Shown here: positions 19,240-28,846 of the stretch, piece after piece
How the letters are laid out: every line of letters begins with the position of its first letter
How positions within the stretch are numbered: the first letter of the stretch is position 1
DNA from: Proteobacteria bacterium UBA1844
GTDB lineage: Bacteria > Pseudomonadota > Gammaproteobacteria > Steroidobacterales > Woeseiaceae
Assembly (NCBI GenBank): GCA_002338615.1
Contig: DDIS01000013.1
Location: 1 to 64,000 of the forward strand
DNA length: 64,000 bases
Direction of reading: 5' to 3'
Position numbers and translations under genes: made by a program
The notes under the pieces: generated by a model
The model's database searches: none
Told to the model about the DNA's origin: nothing
Seen by the model: the letters and a program-made list of their open reading frames with translations, nothing else

Positions 19240-19638
19240 TCAGGGACCCGTATCGTTCTGCAACTGATGCACATCCAGCAAGAACAGGACCTGGTCATTG
19301 TCGTCCAGAAAGGCGCTGGCACCGTAGCTGACCATGAGGAGTTTGACGGGCTCATCAAACATGACGGCATCGTGAACCGCCCCTGCATTTTCGTAGATGT
19401 AATCATCAGCTTTAAAGGTCCCCGTCTGCGGGTGTGTGCCGCTGCCTGACAGGATGTAGATTTCCGACGGCGAAAGGTGTCGATGCCGTGGCAGAACGCT
19501 TCCTTTGTCTGCCTGGATGATTACCGTGTACTGGCCGGTTTCCCGGCTCATGCGTAGTATTTGCATCGCGATACCCGGTGCCAGTGGGCGCCATGATGCA
19601 GGATCGGCCCGATGATCGTTTTCGACGATGTAATGCAT
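19240..19638 (-). CDS. Cupin-domain protein, ChrR/dihydroxyacetophenone-dioxygenase-like
   Basis: 132 residues forming one cupin barrel. A metal-ligand set is visible as PRHRHLSPSEIYILSG (HxH and E) near residues 50-65, with a C-terminal histidine in GAVHD near 88. ATG 19638 has GAGGAG eight bases upstream and lies 30 bp after the TonB receptor stop, so the two form an operon. ChrR-like cupins are dioxygenases or zinc-binding anti-sigma parts; there is no anti-sigma helix here, so an enzymatic or binding role is more likely. Confidence 0.78.
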   Translation of the reverse strand: MHYIVENDHRADPASWRPLAPGIAMQILRMSRETGQYTVIIQADKGSVLPRHRHLSPSEIYILSGSGTHPQTGTFKADDYIYENAGAVHDAVMFDEPVKLLMVSYGASAFLDDNDQVLFLLDVHQLQNDTGP

Positions 19639-19667
19639 GTTCCAAGCTCCTCTGCTTTCTGCCATCT

Positions 19668-22040
19668 TCAAAACGTGTAGCGTACCGACAGGTTCCATTC
19701 ACTTGGCCAGGCAAATTGGCCTTCTGTTTGTCCCACGCTGTATTGCGCCAAACCGGCGACCAGGTAAGCCTCGTCCGTGATATTTCGCGCTGCCAGAACT
19801 GCAGCCCAGCGTTGATTCGACGACGTCCAGGTGATGCTGGCGTTTAGCAAGTGGAAGTCTTGCTGGGTTAACAACGGCGTGTTTGCGCTGTCTACGCTGT
19901 ATTCCGAGCGCCAGGACCAATCGAGACGCGGGGTCAGCACTCCGTTTTTCCAGAGTTCGAAATCATGGGATAGCGACGCAGCTATCTGCCATTCGGAAAC
20001 ATTGGGCAGGCTGTTGCCCAAAGCGACACCGGAAGCCAGCGCCCGCTCTGACAGGCGATCGTAGCTGGCATCCAGCCATCCGATGTTTGCACTTACCAAG
20101 GTCCGTTGGGCCGGGCTCCAATCCAGCCCCAGCTCGGCGCCGTTAATGGTCGCGTCGCCCGCGTTGGTCAGCGTTGGCGCGACGCCATCAATCACAGATA
20201 TCTGCATACCTGAATAGTCATTGGTGAATAATGCGCTCGTGATAGCGAGCCGCCCGTCGGCCAGCGTGCTCTTCAGGCCCAACTCATAAACTTTGGAGTA
20301 TTCCGGGTTGAAGCTCGGCACTACAGGTGTACCCGGTGCAAGGCGTTGTTCATAGCCACCGCTCTTATATCCCTCTGCGTATGACACGTAGATCATCGTT
20401 TGAGATCCGACGTGCCAGGCAAGGCTGGTGGACGGCGTGAACTCATCGAAATCCAGGTCCGGAGTTGGTCCGAAGACGAAGGGTATCGGGTTTGCACGGA
20501 AATCCAGGTAGGTTTGCGTGAATGGATCCAGCAAAGCGCCGATGATTTGCTGGAAATTCTCGGTTTCGTATTTCTTGTCTTCTGTCGTGTAGCGCAGCCC
20601 GACGGTCCACTCGAGTACGTCGCTCAAGTCGTAACTGGCCTGTGCGAAGAGTGCCAGGGAATCCGTTGCGAACTTGCCACCGGAACGAAATATGACGGCA
20701 GGAAAGTGCACGACGTTCAGGTTCTCTCCGTTTTCTTCAAAGTAGTACAGACCGGTGATCCAATCCAGTCGTTCATTCATCGCGGTACCAAGCAACTGGA
20801 TTTCCTGGCTGAATTGCTCCTGCTGGTAGTCGTTCTTGGTTTCTGCGCCGGGATTGGGCGAGTGATCTGAATTGCTGGGCCAAAAGCCATCCAGTTCGCG
20901 CCACGCGGTAATCGAATTCACTGTCAGTGATTCATGCACGGCCCACGCGAGTTTCATGCTGACACCCCAGACGTCGAGATCCGATTTATTCTCGTACGGC
21001 CTGCTGCCCTGTGAATCGAATATGGGATCGGGCGAAACGTAACCGCCGAAGCTGTCAAACGGTCCCTGGATGTACTGCTGGTCAATGCATGCCGGGTTGC
21101 CGCTATTTCCGAGAACGCTTCTGCCGCCACAGTTCAGATTAAGGTTGGCGAGTTCCTGTATCTGCGTCGGGGTTGACGTGCCAGGAATGACCGGAACGAG
21201 GCCGAGCAACACGGAAGGGATGGCGGAGCCACGCTCACGGCTTGCATCAGCGGTCACGGTGACGATTACGTTATCGGCCGCGTCCCACTCGAGCACACCG
21301 CGACCGGCCAGACGATTTTTCTCGCCGAGATTATCACCGCCGTCGAGATTGTTGACGTACCCGTCGCGTTCGCCACCCAACATCGATAGCCGCGTGCGCA
21401 CTGAATTGGACAAAGGCATGTTGACTGCCGCCTGGATCTCCATCCGGTCTTCTGTACCGACCGTTAGCTCGACGTTGCCGCTAAAATCGTCGCTTGGTCG
21501 CCGGGTCTTGACCAGGATGGCTCCGCCGACATTATTACGTCCAAAAAGAGTGCCTTGCGGGCCGCGTAGCACCTGCACCGACTCGATGTCCACAAGATCC
21601 AGCACGCTGCCTACGCTGCGCGCCAGGTAGACGTCATCGACGTACAGTCCCACGCCGGGTTCCGTACCCATGGAAACCTCGTTCGAGCCCACACCGCGAA
21701 TGTACAGCGAACCGGTGGACGTGCTTCCGCCGATGGGTGCACCGGCGTGAAAGACCATATTCGGAACGACTTCGGCGAGTTGCGCCACGTTTTCGATTCC
21801 AGCGTCATAGAGGTCACTCTCGGAAAACGCGGAAATGGCAACGGGTACGTCCTGGATGGATTCTTCCCGGCGACGGGCGACAACAAATATCTCTTCTATG
21901 GAAGCGTCGCGGGCTATCTCGGAGCTTTTATCGGGCGATGAAGTAACAGTTTGTGCCCAAACCGGTACCGCGATTCCGAAGGACATAGCTGCCGTGGCTA
22001 CAACCAGGCGAGTGGACTGGCCGCTAGCAATGTGAGACAT
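19668..22040 (-). CDS. TonB-dependent outer-membrane receptor
   Basis: 790 residues. The signal peptide begins MSHIASGQ and ends at VWAQ. The TonB-box region is IEEIFVVARRREES, and the plug has VQVLRGPQGTLFGRNNVGG near residue 130. The barrel ends VRYTF with the terminal phenylalanine needed for assembly. ATG 22040 was chosen over an upstream frame because GGAG sits seven bases before it and the signal peptide follows. It is transcribed with the cupin and diverges from the AraC regulator, which probably controls it. Substrate unknown; likely a small aromatic or amino compound given the surrounding enzymes. Confidence 0.92.
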   Translation of the reverse strand: MSHIASGQSTRLVVATAAMSFGIAVPVWAQTVTSSPDKSSEIARDASIEEIFVVARRREESIQDVPVAISAFSESDLYDAGIENVAQLAEVVPNMVFHAGAPIGGSTSTGSLYIRGVGSNEVSMGTEPGVGLYVDDVYLARSVGSVLDLVDIESVQVLRGPQGTLFGRNNVGGAILVKTRRPSDDFSGNVELTVGTEDRMEIQAAVNMPLSNSVRTRLSMLGGERDGYVNNLDGGDNLGEKNRLAGRGVLEWDAADNVIVTVTADASRERGSAIPSVLLGLVPVIPGTSTPTQIQELANLNLNCGGRSVLGNSGNPACIDQQYIQGPFDSFGGYVSPDPIFDSQGSRPYENKSDLDVWGVSMKLAWAVHESLTVNSITAWRELDGFWPSNSDHSPNPGAETKNDYQQEQFSQEIQLLGTAMNERLDWITGLYYFEENGENLNVVHFPAVIFRSGGKFATDSLALFAQASYDLSDVLEWTVGLRYTTEDKKYETENFQQIIGALLDPFTQTYLDFRANPIPFVFGPTPDLDFDEFTPSTSLAWHVGSQTMIYVSYAEGYKSGGYEQRLAPGTPVVPSFNPEYSKVYELGLKSTLADGRLAITSALFTNDYSGMQISVIDGVAPTLTNAGDATINGAELGLDWSPAQRTLVSANIGWLDASYDRLSERALASGVALGNSLPNVSEWQIAASLSHDFELWKNGVLTPRLDWSWRSEYSVDSANTPLLTQQDFHLLNASITWTSSNQRWAAVLAARNITDEAYLVAGLAQYSVGQTEGQFAWPSEWNLSVRYTF

Positions 22041-22280
22041 GGAGTTTCTCCAATTCCGTGACACTGGGTTCAGAAAAAGGCAGAGCTTCGATTGCGGCTT
22101 AACGGGATTTTTATTAACTATGGCCACGCAATCTACGCACAATGCGGCCCGCCGACTTTCATGAAGTTGCGGTCGTTATGCGAAATTGCGACAATCTTTG
22201 CGCTAATGCCTCGCCGTGACTTTGATAGCCCCGCCGCGTCCCCGTAGCGCTGACGTACTACACAGGAAAATCATTCCATC

Positions 22281-23174
22281 ATGTCGTTGCCCCGCAAGCG
22301 ATTCACAAGTTATTTCGAAGATGGTGAATTGCCTGTATCCGGGATCGATGTCCGGTTTCCGACAGGCAGCCGTGCCGTATTGGCACTGGCCAACCATGGC
22401 CCGGCACCTGGACTCCATTTCCAGCCCGTGGATGACTTCATCGTGAGCCTGGTGCACCGCTCCAGCCATGCGGAGGTTGTCCGGGATATCGGCCAGGGCC
22501 CCCAGATACTGGCGGATGCCCCTGGACGTATATTCGTAACGCCTGCGAGGACACATTCATACTGGTCCTTCTCGGGCACACCAACCGTGCTTCACATTGC
22601 GCTTCCCTGGCGTGAAGTTACCGGCATTCTAGGGCTCTCGGAGGACGATCTGATGCTGCGGATGCATGCAATCGCCCGTACCCCGTTTGAAGATCCGATG
22701 CTGAACATGATCGCGTGGAGGTTATGGGCAGTTTGCGAGGCTGAAGGACAGGGCGGGGCGCTGTTTGCTGAACACGCCCTGCGTGTTGTGCTGGCGACCC
22801 TGCTGCTACGCTCCTCCGGTAACCAACCCACGAAAACACTCGCGCATTGGCAAGTGTGTAAGGCTCAGAATTTTATGCGCAGCCACCTGGATCGATCGCT
22901 TCGACTGGTCGACATCGCAGAAAGTGCAGGCTTGTCACAATACCATTTCCTGCGGGCCTATAAGAACTCGACCGGTCTGACGCCTTTTCAGTGGCTGGCC
23001 CAACAGCGAGTGGAGCGAGCCAAGGAATTGATGCTTGAACCCGAATGTCAGCTGGTCGAAGTCGCGCTTGCCACCGGCTTTTCGAGCCAGGGGCATTTCT
23101 CAACTACTTTCCGGCGCATAACGGGTTTGACACCCACCGGTTGGCAACGCGAGTTCACCGACCGCAAAGCGTAA
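22281..23174 (+). CDS. AraC-family transcriptional regulator
   Basis: 297 residues. The N-terminal half is a cupin-like sensing region. The C-terminal 100 residues carry two helix-turn-helix motifs (LVDIAESAGLSQYHFLRAYK near 215, then VALATGFSSQGHFSTTF near 265), the full AraC DNA-binding domain. It is divergent from the TonB receptor with 240 bp between starts, so it probably activates the receptor-cupin operon. Inducer unknown. Confidence 0.9.
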   Translation: MSLPRKRFTSYFEDGELPVSGIDVRFPTGSRAVLALANHGPAPGLHFQPVDDFIVSLVHRSSHAEVVRDIGQGPQILADAPGRIFVTPARTHSYWSFSGTPTVLHIALPWREVTGILGLSEDDLMLRMHAIARTPFEDPMLNMIAWRLWAVCEAEGQGGALFAEHALRVVLATLLLRSSGNQPTKTLAHWQVCKAQNFMRSHLDRSLRLVDIAESAGLSQYHFLRAYKNSTGLTPFQWLAQQRVERAKELMLEPECQLVEVALATGFSSQGHFSTTFRRITGLTPTGWQREFTDRKA

Positions 23175-23194
23175 TCGGCTTATTAAGCAAGCTG

Positions 23195-25645
23195 CTAGCG
23201 GTAGTTCTGCGCCATTTCAGCTTTGCCCCATTTCTCATACAGGCGCACAGCGGCCGAACGGGCGTCTGCCGTGTTTTGGTGATCGTGTCCCCATTGTTCT
23301 TCAACAACCAGCAAGCCATCGAGTATGAGCGCTTCGGCTTCGACGTAATTGGCGGTTTCGACGAGACACAATCCAAGCCGCCATTTGGTATCGCCGCGCA
23401 GCCAATGCGAGGGCAATCGCTCTGTAAAAATTTGGAGTGCTGAGCGAAACATGGGGATGGCCAGGTCGTATCGGCCCTGCAGCGCATAAACGCGAGCCAG
23501 GCCAGCCTCGGCAAATGCCATGTTTGGCGAATACGGTGTGTGCAGGGCAACGAGTCGGCGTGCCTCACTATAGCGCTGTATAGCCGTTTCCAGGTCGCCG
23601 TTCACCTCGGCGAGCTTGCCAAGGCCGTTGGCGAAATACATGTTGTAGCTGTTGTCAGCACCGTACAGGCGCTCGTTCATTGCATAGCCTTCCTCGTAGG
23701 CCCGCAACGCGTCATCCTGCCGGCCGAGCTTGGTGAGAACGGAGCCCATGCCAAGCAATATCGGACTGATTTCCGAACTGTCGCCTGAAATTACCTTTCG
23801 CCGCACCGCCAGTGACGTCTCAAACTCCACCAGAGATTCTTCATACCGTTCCTGGTGGTTAAGAAGATTGGCCAATTGCTCCCTAATAAAGACTGCTTCC
23901 ATCGAGTCCTTGCCGCTTGCCTCAATCATCCACGCCAGCGCTCGCCTATAGTGCGTGTCGGCGGCAGTGTAGTCTCCTTGCAAATGCAGAATGCGGCCCA
24001 GGCGTTCATGACTTAAGGCCAGCCAATACGAACTGCCCAGTTGCTCACTGGCTTCCAGCGCTTCGCCGACATAGCGGAGCGACAGATCGTAGTCGCCGGC
24101 AATATCCGCATTGACTGCAAGGCGAAATAGCACATCGATATATTCAGCTGAAACTTCGCCGCTCGTCGCCCGGCGCAAATCTTGTTCCCGTTCCAGAACC
24201 GCTTGCCCATCTTCGAACTGCCGCCAGCTGATATAGACATGGCTCATGGTCTCGAGCAGGTCCGCCTGCAACTCAGGTTGGTCGGTAAGCTCGCGTTCTA
24301 TCCGCGCACGTCCTGATTCCAGGATGTCGCGCGCCGTCTGGTTGCCTGGTACAAGATCCGGGTCGGCCGACTCGAATATGCTGACCAGGAATTCCTTGGT
24401 TTGCTCGGCACGATCCCGCTCCGCTGTAATTTCACGTGTTTGGCGCGCCGAAACTGTGGCGGAGCGAACCGCCAACGCGGCAATTGTAGCCACGGCTATT
24501 ACTGTGAACACGGAGAACGCAGTACCGGCTCGATGGCGATTCACAAATTTGCGCGCACGATACCATGTGGAGGGTGTCTTGGCTGAGACGGGATGGCCAT
24601 TTAGGTAGTTGCGAATATCGTTCGCGAGGCTTTCAACCGAGCTGTAACGCTCTTGAGGTTGCTTAGCCAACGCTTTTGCGACAATTGCATCAAGATCGCC
24701 ACGCAGTGCATGGTTGATATGACTAACGGGAGGCGGCACTTCATTTGCAGAGTGTTTCCACATCTCAGTCAGGCTCATGCCGTTAAAGCAGAGTGGTGTG
24801 CGCTCCGTCAGCAACAGGTACATAAGTACGCCAATCGAGTATATGTCGGTGGTTACGTCGACCTGCTCGCCGCAAAGCATCTCCGGGCTGGCAAAATTCG
24901 GTGTAACGGGCCGTTGTGCCATACGCGTTGGTTGCAACTCATTGCCGTCGGGTTCCAGCATCTTGGCAATTCCGAAATCGAGCAAGCGAACCCGACCTGT
25001 CTCGGTTACCAACACGTTGCTGGGCTTCAGGTCACGATGAATAATGAGTTTGCGATGCGCGTATTGCACCGCATCGGCTACATCAAGAAGCAAGTTGAGT
25101 TTGGCATCAATTCCGAGCCTGCGTGATACGCAATACTCGTCGATGGGTAGGCCCTCAACATAGTCCATGACGAAGTAGGGCACGTCATCCTCTGTCACAC
25201 CGCCATCAAGTAAACGCGCAATATTGTCATGCACAAGCCGCGCCAAAATCTGTCGTTCGACCAGAAATCGGGCACGGGCCACATCCGTGTCCAATCCGGT
25301 CGGCAGAATCTTGAGCGCTGCCTGTTGCTCGAAATGCTCATCAGAGCGGGCCACCAGGTACACGGCACCCATACCGCCGCGGCCGATGCGCCGCAACAGA
25401 CGCCATGAACCAATCACCTTGTTCGCTGGGAGCGGCGTATCGTCCTCGGCCAGGACCTCCAAGCTGACTTTGCGGGCCAGACCATCAAAGTAAGCTTCGG
25501 ACTCGTTGGCGCCGGAAAGCAGCAAGCTTACTTCACGTAACAAAGTTGGATCGTCCGCACATGCGCCGGTCACGTAGCGTATGCGCGTTGCCGGATCGAG
25601 GGTTCGAGCTTTGAGAAAAATTTCTGCCGCTTGTTCGGAAATCAC
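23195..25645 (-). CDS. Membrane Ser/Thr protein kinase with predicted TPR sensor domain
   Basis: 816 residues. The PknB-type kinase domain spans about 80-340, with the glycine loop GRGGMGAVY, lysine in ALKIL, catalytic HRDLKPSN and DFG all intact. One membrane helix follows near 370-390. About 400 residues of predicted TPR-type helical repeats follow (LAVNADIAGDY, LGRILHLQGDYTAADTHY). The GTG start overlaps the stop of the ECF sigma gene as GTGA. The C-terminal half lies beyond the membrane helix and is likely periplasmic. This kinase/sigma pairing is common in gammaproteobacteria; the kinase probably controls the sigma factor or its targets. Confidence 0.9.
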   Translation of the reverse strand: MISEQAAEIFLKARTLDPATRIRYVTGACADDPTLLREVSLLLSGANESEAYFDGLARKVSLEVLAEDDTPLPANKVIGSWRLLRRIGRGGMGAVYLVARSDEHFEQQAALKILPTGLDTDVARARFLVERQILARLVHDNIARLLDGGVTEDDVPYFVMDYVEGLPIDEYCVSRRLGIDAKLNLLLDVADAVQYAHRKLIIHRDLKPSNVLVTETGRVRLLDFGIAKMLEPDGNELQPTRMAQRPVTPNFASPEMLCGEQVDVTTDIYSIGVLMYLLLTERTPLCFNGMSLTEMWKHSANEVPPPVSHINHALRGDLDAIVAKALAKQPQERYSSVESLANDIRNYLNGHPVSAKTPSTWYRARKFVNRHRAGTAFSVFTVIAVATIAALAVRSATVSARQTREITAERDRAEQTKEFLVSIFESADPDLVPGNQTARDILESGRARIERELTDQPELQADLLETMSHVYISWRQFEDGQAVLEREQDLRRATSGEVSAEYIDVLFRLAVNADIAGDYDLSLRYVGEALEASEQLGSSYWLALSHERLGRILHLQGDYTAADTHYRRALAWMIEASGKDSMEAVFIREQLANLLNHQERYEESLVEFETSLAVRRKVISGDSSEISPILLGMGSVLTKLGRQDDALRAYEEGYAMNERLYGADNSYNMYFANGLGKLAEVNGDLETAIQRYSEARRLVALHTPYSPNMAFAEAGLARVYALQGRYDLAIPMFRSALQIFTERLPSHWLRGDTKWRLGLCLVETANYVEAEALILDGLLVVEEQWGHDHQNTADARSAAVRLYEKWGKAEMAQNYR

Positions 25646-26235
25646 CCTGATGAGTCCTCGATTGTATCGTCGCCGAGTGGTTTCATTTCACTGAATAGCC
25701 ACGCGCTGACTACTGTCCAGTCGCGCTTCACGGTAGCGGCGGAAACGTCCAGAGCCGTGGCCGTTTCCTCTACAGTCATGCCACCGAATACGCGGCACTC
25801 GAACACGCGGCAACGCCGCGGATTATTGGCCTCAAGTTTGTTCAGCAGGGAATCAATGAGCAGTAACTCGTCGACCGTACTCGCATCCTGCAGGGATAAT
25901 CCGGACAAGGTGACACGAAGTGCGTTGCCGCCACGTTTCGCAGCCGTGTAGCGTTCGGCGTAGTTGATGAGTACCTGGCGCATGGCCTTCGATGCCGTCG
26001 CAAAGAAATGCGCACGGTCCTGGTAGTTGGCCAAATCCTGCGCGGCCAGCCTGACGTACGCTTCGTTGATCAGGGCCGTCGTATTGAGAGTCTCGTTGCC
26101 GCTCCAGCGGCGACGTTGCGCCTTCGCAATCTTGCGCAGCTCCAGGTACACAGATTCGAACAGCGCGTCGCTCGCCCGCCGGCTGCCGGCCGACGCCTCC
26201 TGAAGTAAACGCGTGATGTCGCCGACGCCACCCAC
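25642..26235 (-). CDS. ECF-type RNA polymerase sigma factor (TIGR02999-like)
   Basis: 197 residues. Sigma region 2 is near residues 20-95 (SGSRRASDALFESVY, RAHFFATASKAMRQVLINYA) and region 4 near 140-185 (VFGGMTVEETATALDVSAATVKRDW). Start MGGVGDIT at 26235. It is the first gene of a two-gene operon with the Ser/Thr kinase and ends by overlapping its GTG. There is no adjacent anti-sigma factor, so kinase-dependent control is the likely mode. Target promoters are not visible here. Confidence 0.88.
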   Translation of the reverse strand: MGGVGDITRLLQEASAGSRRASDALFESVYLELRKIAKAQRRRWSGNETLNTTALINEAYVRLAAQDLANYQDRAHFFATASKAMRQVLINYAERYTAAKRGGNALRVTLSGLSLQDASTVDELLLIDSLLNKLEANNPRRCRVFECRVFGGMTVEETATALDVSAATVKRDWTVVSAWLFSEMKPLGDDTIEDSSG

Positions 26236-26311
26236 GAGTCATTGTCTCCCGCCACGGGTACCAGCAGAAAGCTGGCAACGTACCCTGAGAAACAAGTATA
26301 TCTGATTGCAA

Positions 26312-27244
26312 TTATTGCACCATGACGATTGCGACCACGATCAGCAGCATTGATAGGACCTTTGATGGTGTCGCGACGGTTTGTAATTTCAGTGTTGAAC
26401 GGAGTTGTATGAATCGCAGTGGCAACCAGTATTTGACCGCAAGCGCCGATACCCAGCTGAACACGAGGACAAACAGCGGCAGCGTACTTTCCAGCAAGGC
26501 AACAAATGATACAGATGGCCCAGATTTCGTGGCGCGTTGCGATGCCAGCACGGCCAAGACTTCGAGCAGTTGAACTGCCACAAACAATGGAACAAATTGA
26601 CGAAACATCTTGGCAACGCGATGCCTGCGTTCTTTTTGTACACCAACCATTATCAGCGAGGTCGCAAATGCGCTGAACGAAAACATGCAAACAGCCGATG
26701 CATAGTTCGTGCGCTGCAGTACCCAGGCCTGCATGACCATCATCAATGACGCGGCGATGACCGAGGCAAGCAGGCATGCTACAACCTGCCATGACAATCG
26801 CGCGACCTGAAACCCGATTAGTACTATGATGCCAGCGACCGCGATCGCTATTGCTGCGTAGTGCAGGCCACTGAGTCGCTCCCCGAGAAAGATAAAAGCG
26901 AATGTCGGCACGAAAAGCACACTGAGGGCGTTGAATATCTCTGCGTTGACCGCATCGCGGAGAAAGAAGAGCGCTTTGAAATACAGATAGATGTGCAAAA
27001 GGAATGCCAGACCCGACAGCAGGCCAACCCCGACTAACAGGAAATCGAGGTCAAGCGCATTCGCAAATTGTGCCATCACAAAGAGCGGTAGCAGACAAAA
27101 GAGACCTGCAACCATTACTCCATCTGATGGCACACGATAGACCCCTGCGCTGACAAACCCCACGTCAATGACGCACGATAAACCCCAGGCAGCGGCGGCA
27201 AATAGCGATAAAAAGACCCAGTTATCAACGAACCCTGCGGTCAC
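26312..27244 (-). CDS. EamA/DMT-family transporter
   Basis: 310 residues with about ten membrane helices arranged as two five-helix EamA repeats. The conserved end of the first repeat is visible as FIFLGERLSGLHYAAI near residue 120. Members move metabolites or amino acids out of the cell or nucleotide sugars within it. The start GTG at 27244 has no strong ribosome-binding site nearby; an AGGAG lies about 20 bases upstream. Separated by 76 bp from the sigma factor gene, so it is probably its own unit. Substrate unknown. Confidence 0.78.
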   Translation of the reverse strand: MTAGFVDNWVFLSLFAAAAWGLSCVIDVGFVSAGVYRVPSDGVMVAGLFCLLPLFVMAQFANALDLDFLLVGVGLLSGLAFLLHIYLYFKALFFLRDAVNAEIFNALSVLFVPTFAFIFLGERLSGLHYAAIAIAVAGIIVLIGFQVARLSWQVVACLLASVIAASLMMVMQAWVLQRTNYASAVCMFSFSAFATSLIMVGVQKERRHRVAKMFRQFVPLFVAVQLLEVLAVLASQRATKSGPSVSFVALLESTLPLFVLVFSWVSALAVKYWLPLRFIQLRSTLKLQTVATPSKVLSMLLIVVAIVMVQ

Positions 27245-27382
27245 ACGTCCGGCCTGTGAATTTTCTCCTGATTAAATAAACCGGATTCGGCTGCTTTTCG
27301 GCTCATTTCGAGCTTTGCATCGCTGCAGCTCACTTTCACGCGATTATGAGCCGCTTTCCGCTCGGTTTCTGTTTGAGTAGTT

Positions 27383-28162
27383 ATGAACCGAGGGGGCAGG
27401 AAAAGGATATCTGCATTGGCAGGTGCTGACGCGGCCAAACGACGTGTCCGGTGTGCCTTGGCAAGACCCGTGTTAGTGCTACTGGCGCTTTACTGTTCGT
27501 TAATCAATCCGGCGGTAGCTGAAGGTGAGGCGAGCGGCCAGGTCACGATTGCGACCGATTATATGTTTCGCGGTGTGTCGCAAACGCTGTCCGGTCCTAC
27601 AATTCAGGCTGAGATGTCATTGGAGTATAACAACGGTTGGTACGCGTTTTTGTGGGCTTCTAATGTCGATTTCACAGACGCGGGCGCCGTGGATGATGGC
27701 GCAAGAGTTGAGGTGGATGCCGGCATCGGCTATGCACTATCAATCAATGATCATCTAACTGCGGATCTGAGCGCAATTGTGTATACATTCCCAGGCACGA
27801 ATGAGGGATTCGACTACGATTACCTTGAATGGCAAGCTTCTCTGAGCCTTGACGAGCAGCACCAGGTGACCGTGGCCTACAGCGAGAACGTCTTCGGAAG
27901 TGCCGCAAGCGGTACCTACGTTTCTCTTGCAAGCGGCTTGGAGATCGCACGCCAGCTGAATCTGGGCGTTGAGCTTGGGTACTATAATCTACGCAATGCG
28001 TACGGGTTTTCGTATTACTTTGCTGAACTATCCGTAGCCGGGACGCTGAAATCAATTGACTGGCAACTCAGCTACTTTGCGACGTCCAACGGCGCAGAAA
28101 CGCTTTTCTACGAATCCACGGTGAATGACCGTCTGGTACTCACCCTGATGCTTCCATTCTGA
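27383..28162 (+). CDS. TorF-family putative outer-membrane porin
   Basis: 259 residues. The N-terminus holds a basic stretch and a signal peptide ending near NPAVAEG, followed by GQVTIATDYMFRGVSQT, the recognisable start of the TorF putative porin family. The rest is alternating beta strands with a terminal phenylalanine (LMLPF), consistent with a small outer-membrane barrel. A shorter start inside the basic N-terminus is possible. No neighbour suggests a role; homologues occur in many marine gammaproteobacteria. Confidence 0.82.
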   Translation: MNRGGRKRISALAGADAAKRRVRCALARPVLVLLALYCSLINPAVAEGEASGQVTIATDYMFRGVSQTLSGPTIQAEMSLEYNNGWYAFLWASNVDFTDAGAVDDGARVEVDAGIGYALSINDHLTADLSAIVYTFPGTNEGFDYDYLEWQASLSLDEQHQVTVAYSENVFGSAASGTYVSLASGLEIARQLNLGVELGYYNLRNAYGFSYYFAELSVAGTLKSIDWQLSYFATSNGAETLFYESTVNDRLVLTLMLPF

Positions 28163-28320
28163 TGCGAAGTTGCGCGCAACGCAGATAACCAGACGACCCA
28201 TGCGGGCCGCCAGATGGCGGTTCGTGCTGTGCCGCCTGCGGGCCAAATTGGTGCGGAATTCTTGATACGATCGTGAAACCAGGCCGGTATTATCCTGACT
28301 GGTCAACGATGTACTGAGCT

Positions 28321-28593
28321 ATGGAATTCGCAGGTGGTACTACTAACGGACGGGACGGAGGGTTGCTGTTCGCCCGAAACAAGTTCGACCTGGTGTTGCT
28401 TGACCTGCTACTGCCGGATGTCGACGACCTGAGTGTTTGCAAGGCAATACGTCGAGACTCTGGTACACCGATAGTCATGCTGACGGCGGAGTCAACTGCA
28501 GCAGAAATTGTTGAAGGCCTGAAGAGTGGAGCCGATGACTATGCGTGTAAACCCTTCGGATCGAAGGAACTTCTCGCAAGAATTCGCCGTTGA
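28321..28593 (+). pseudogene. Truncated response-regulator receiver domain
   Basis: 90 residues that match the second half of a receiver domain. The phosphoacceptor aspartate is in LVLLDLLLPD, the signalling threonine/serine in VMLTAES and the conserved lysine in ACKPFG. The first beta strand with the acidic pair is missing, and the stop comes before any DNA-binding output domain. Upstream bases can be read in another frame as a receiver-like N-terminus (VVLLTDGTEG), which suggests a frameshift or decay. No histidine kinase is nearby. A short real protein is possible but less likely. Confidence 0.6.
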
Positions 28594-28846
28594 CTGGTCC
28601 GTTCGCAGCGACGAGCCAATGTGGTACCGACAATTCGCAACGGCGACAAGGTGGCAAGAATGCGGCATTCAGCGACCTGAGCCACGCACTGGAGCGGCTA
28701 ATATTCGAGAACTGGCCCGGACAGGATCAACCCAATTCGGTTGGCTAACGCTTTATTAATATATGCGCGAACGTCGTGTTTGTGATCAACAGCGCGTGAC
28801 GGCGCGGCAAACTGTCCGAATGACAATGCCTGCCAATAAATGTCAA

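Noticed and set aside
20400..20870. A 156-codon plus-strand frame inside the TonB receptor
   Set aside because: It mirrors a well-supported receptor on the other strand and has no domain of its own.
26070..26792. A 240-codon minus-strand frame across the sigma factor and EamA genes
   Set aside because: Overlaps two genes with strong signatures and has no motif.
28526..28759. A 77-codon frame after the broken response regulator, with a neighbouring-frame resemblance to NWPG of sigma-54 activators
   Set aside because: The match is too short, and no Walker motifs or helix-turn-helix are visible.
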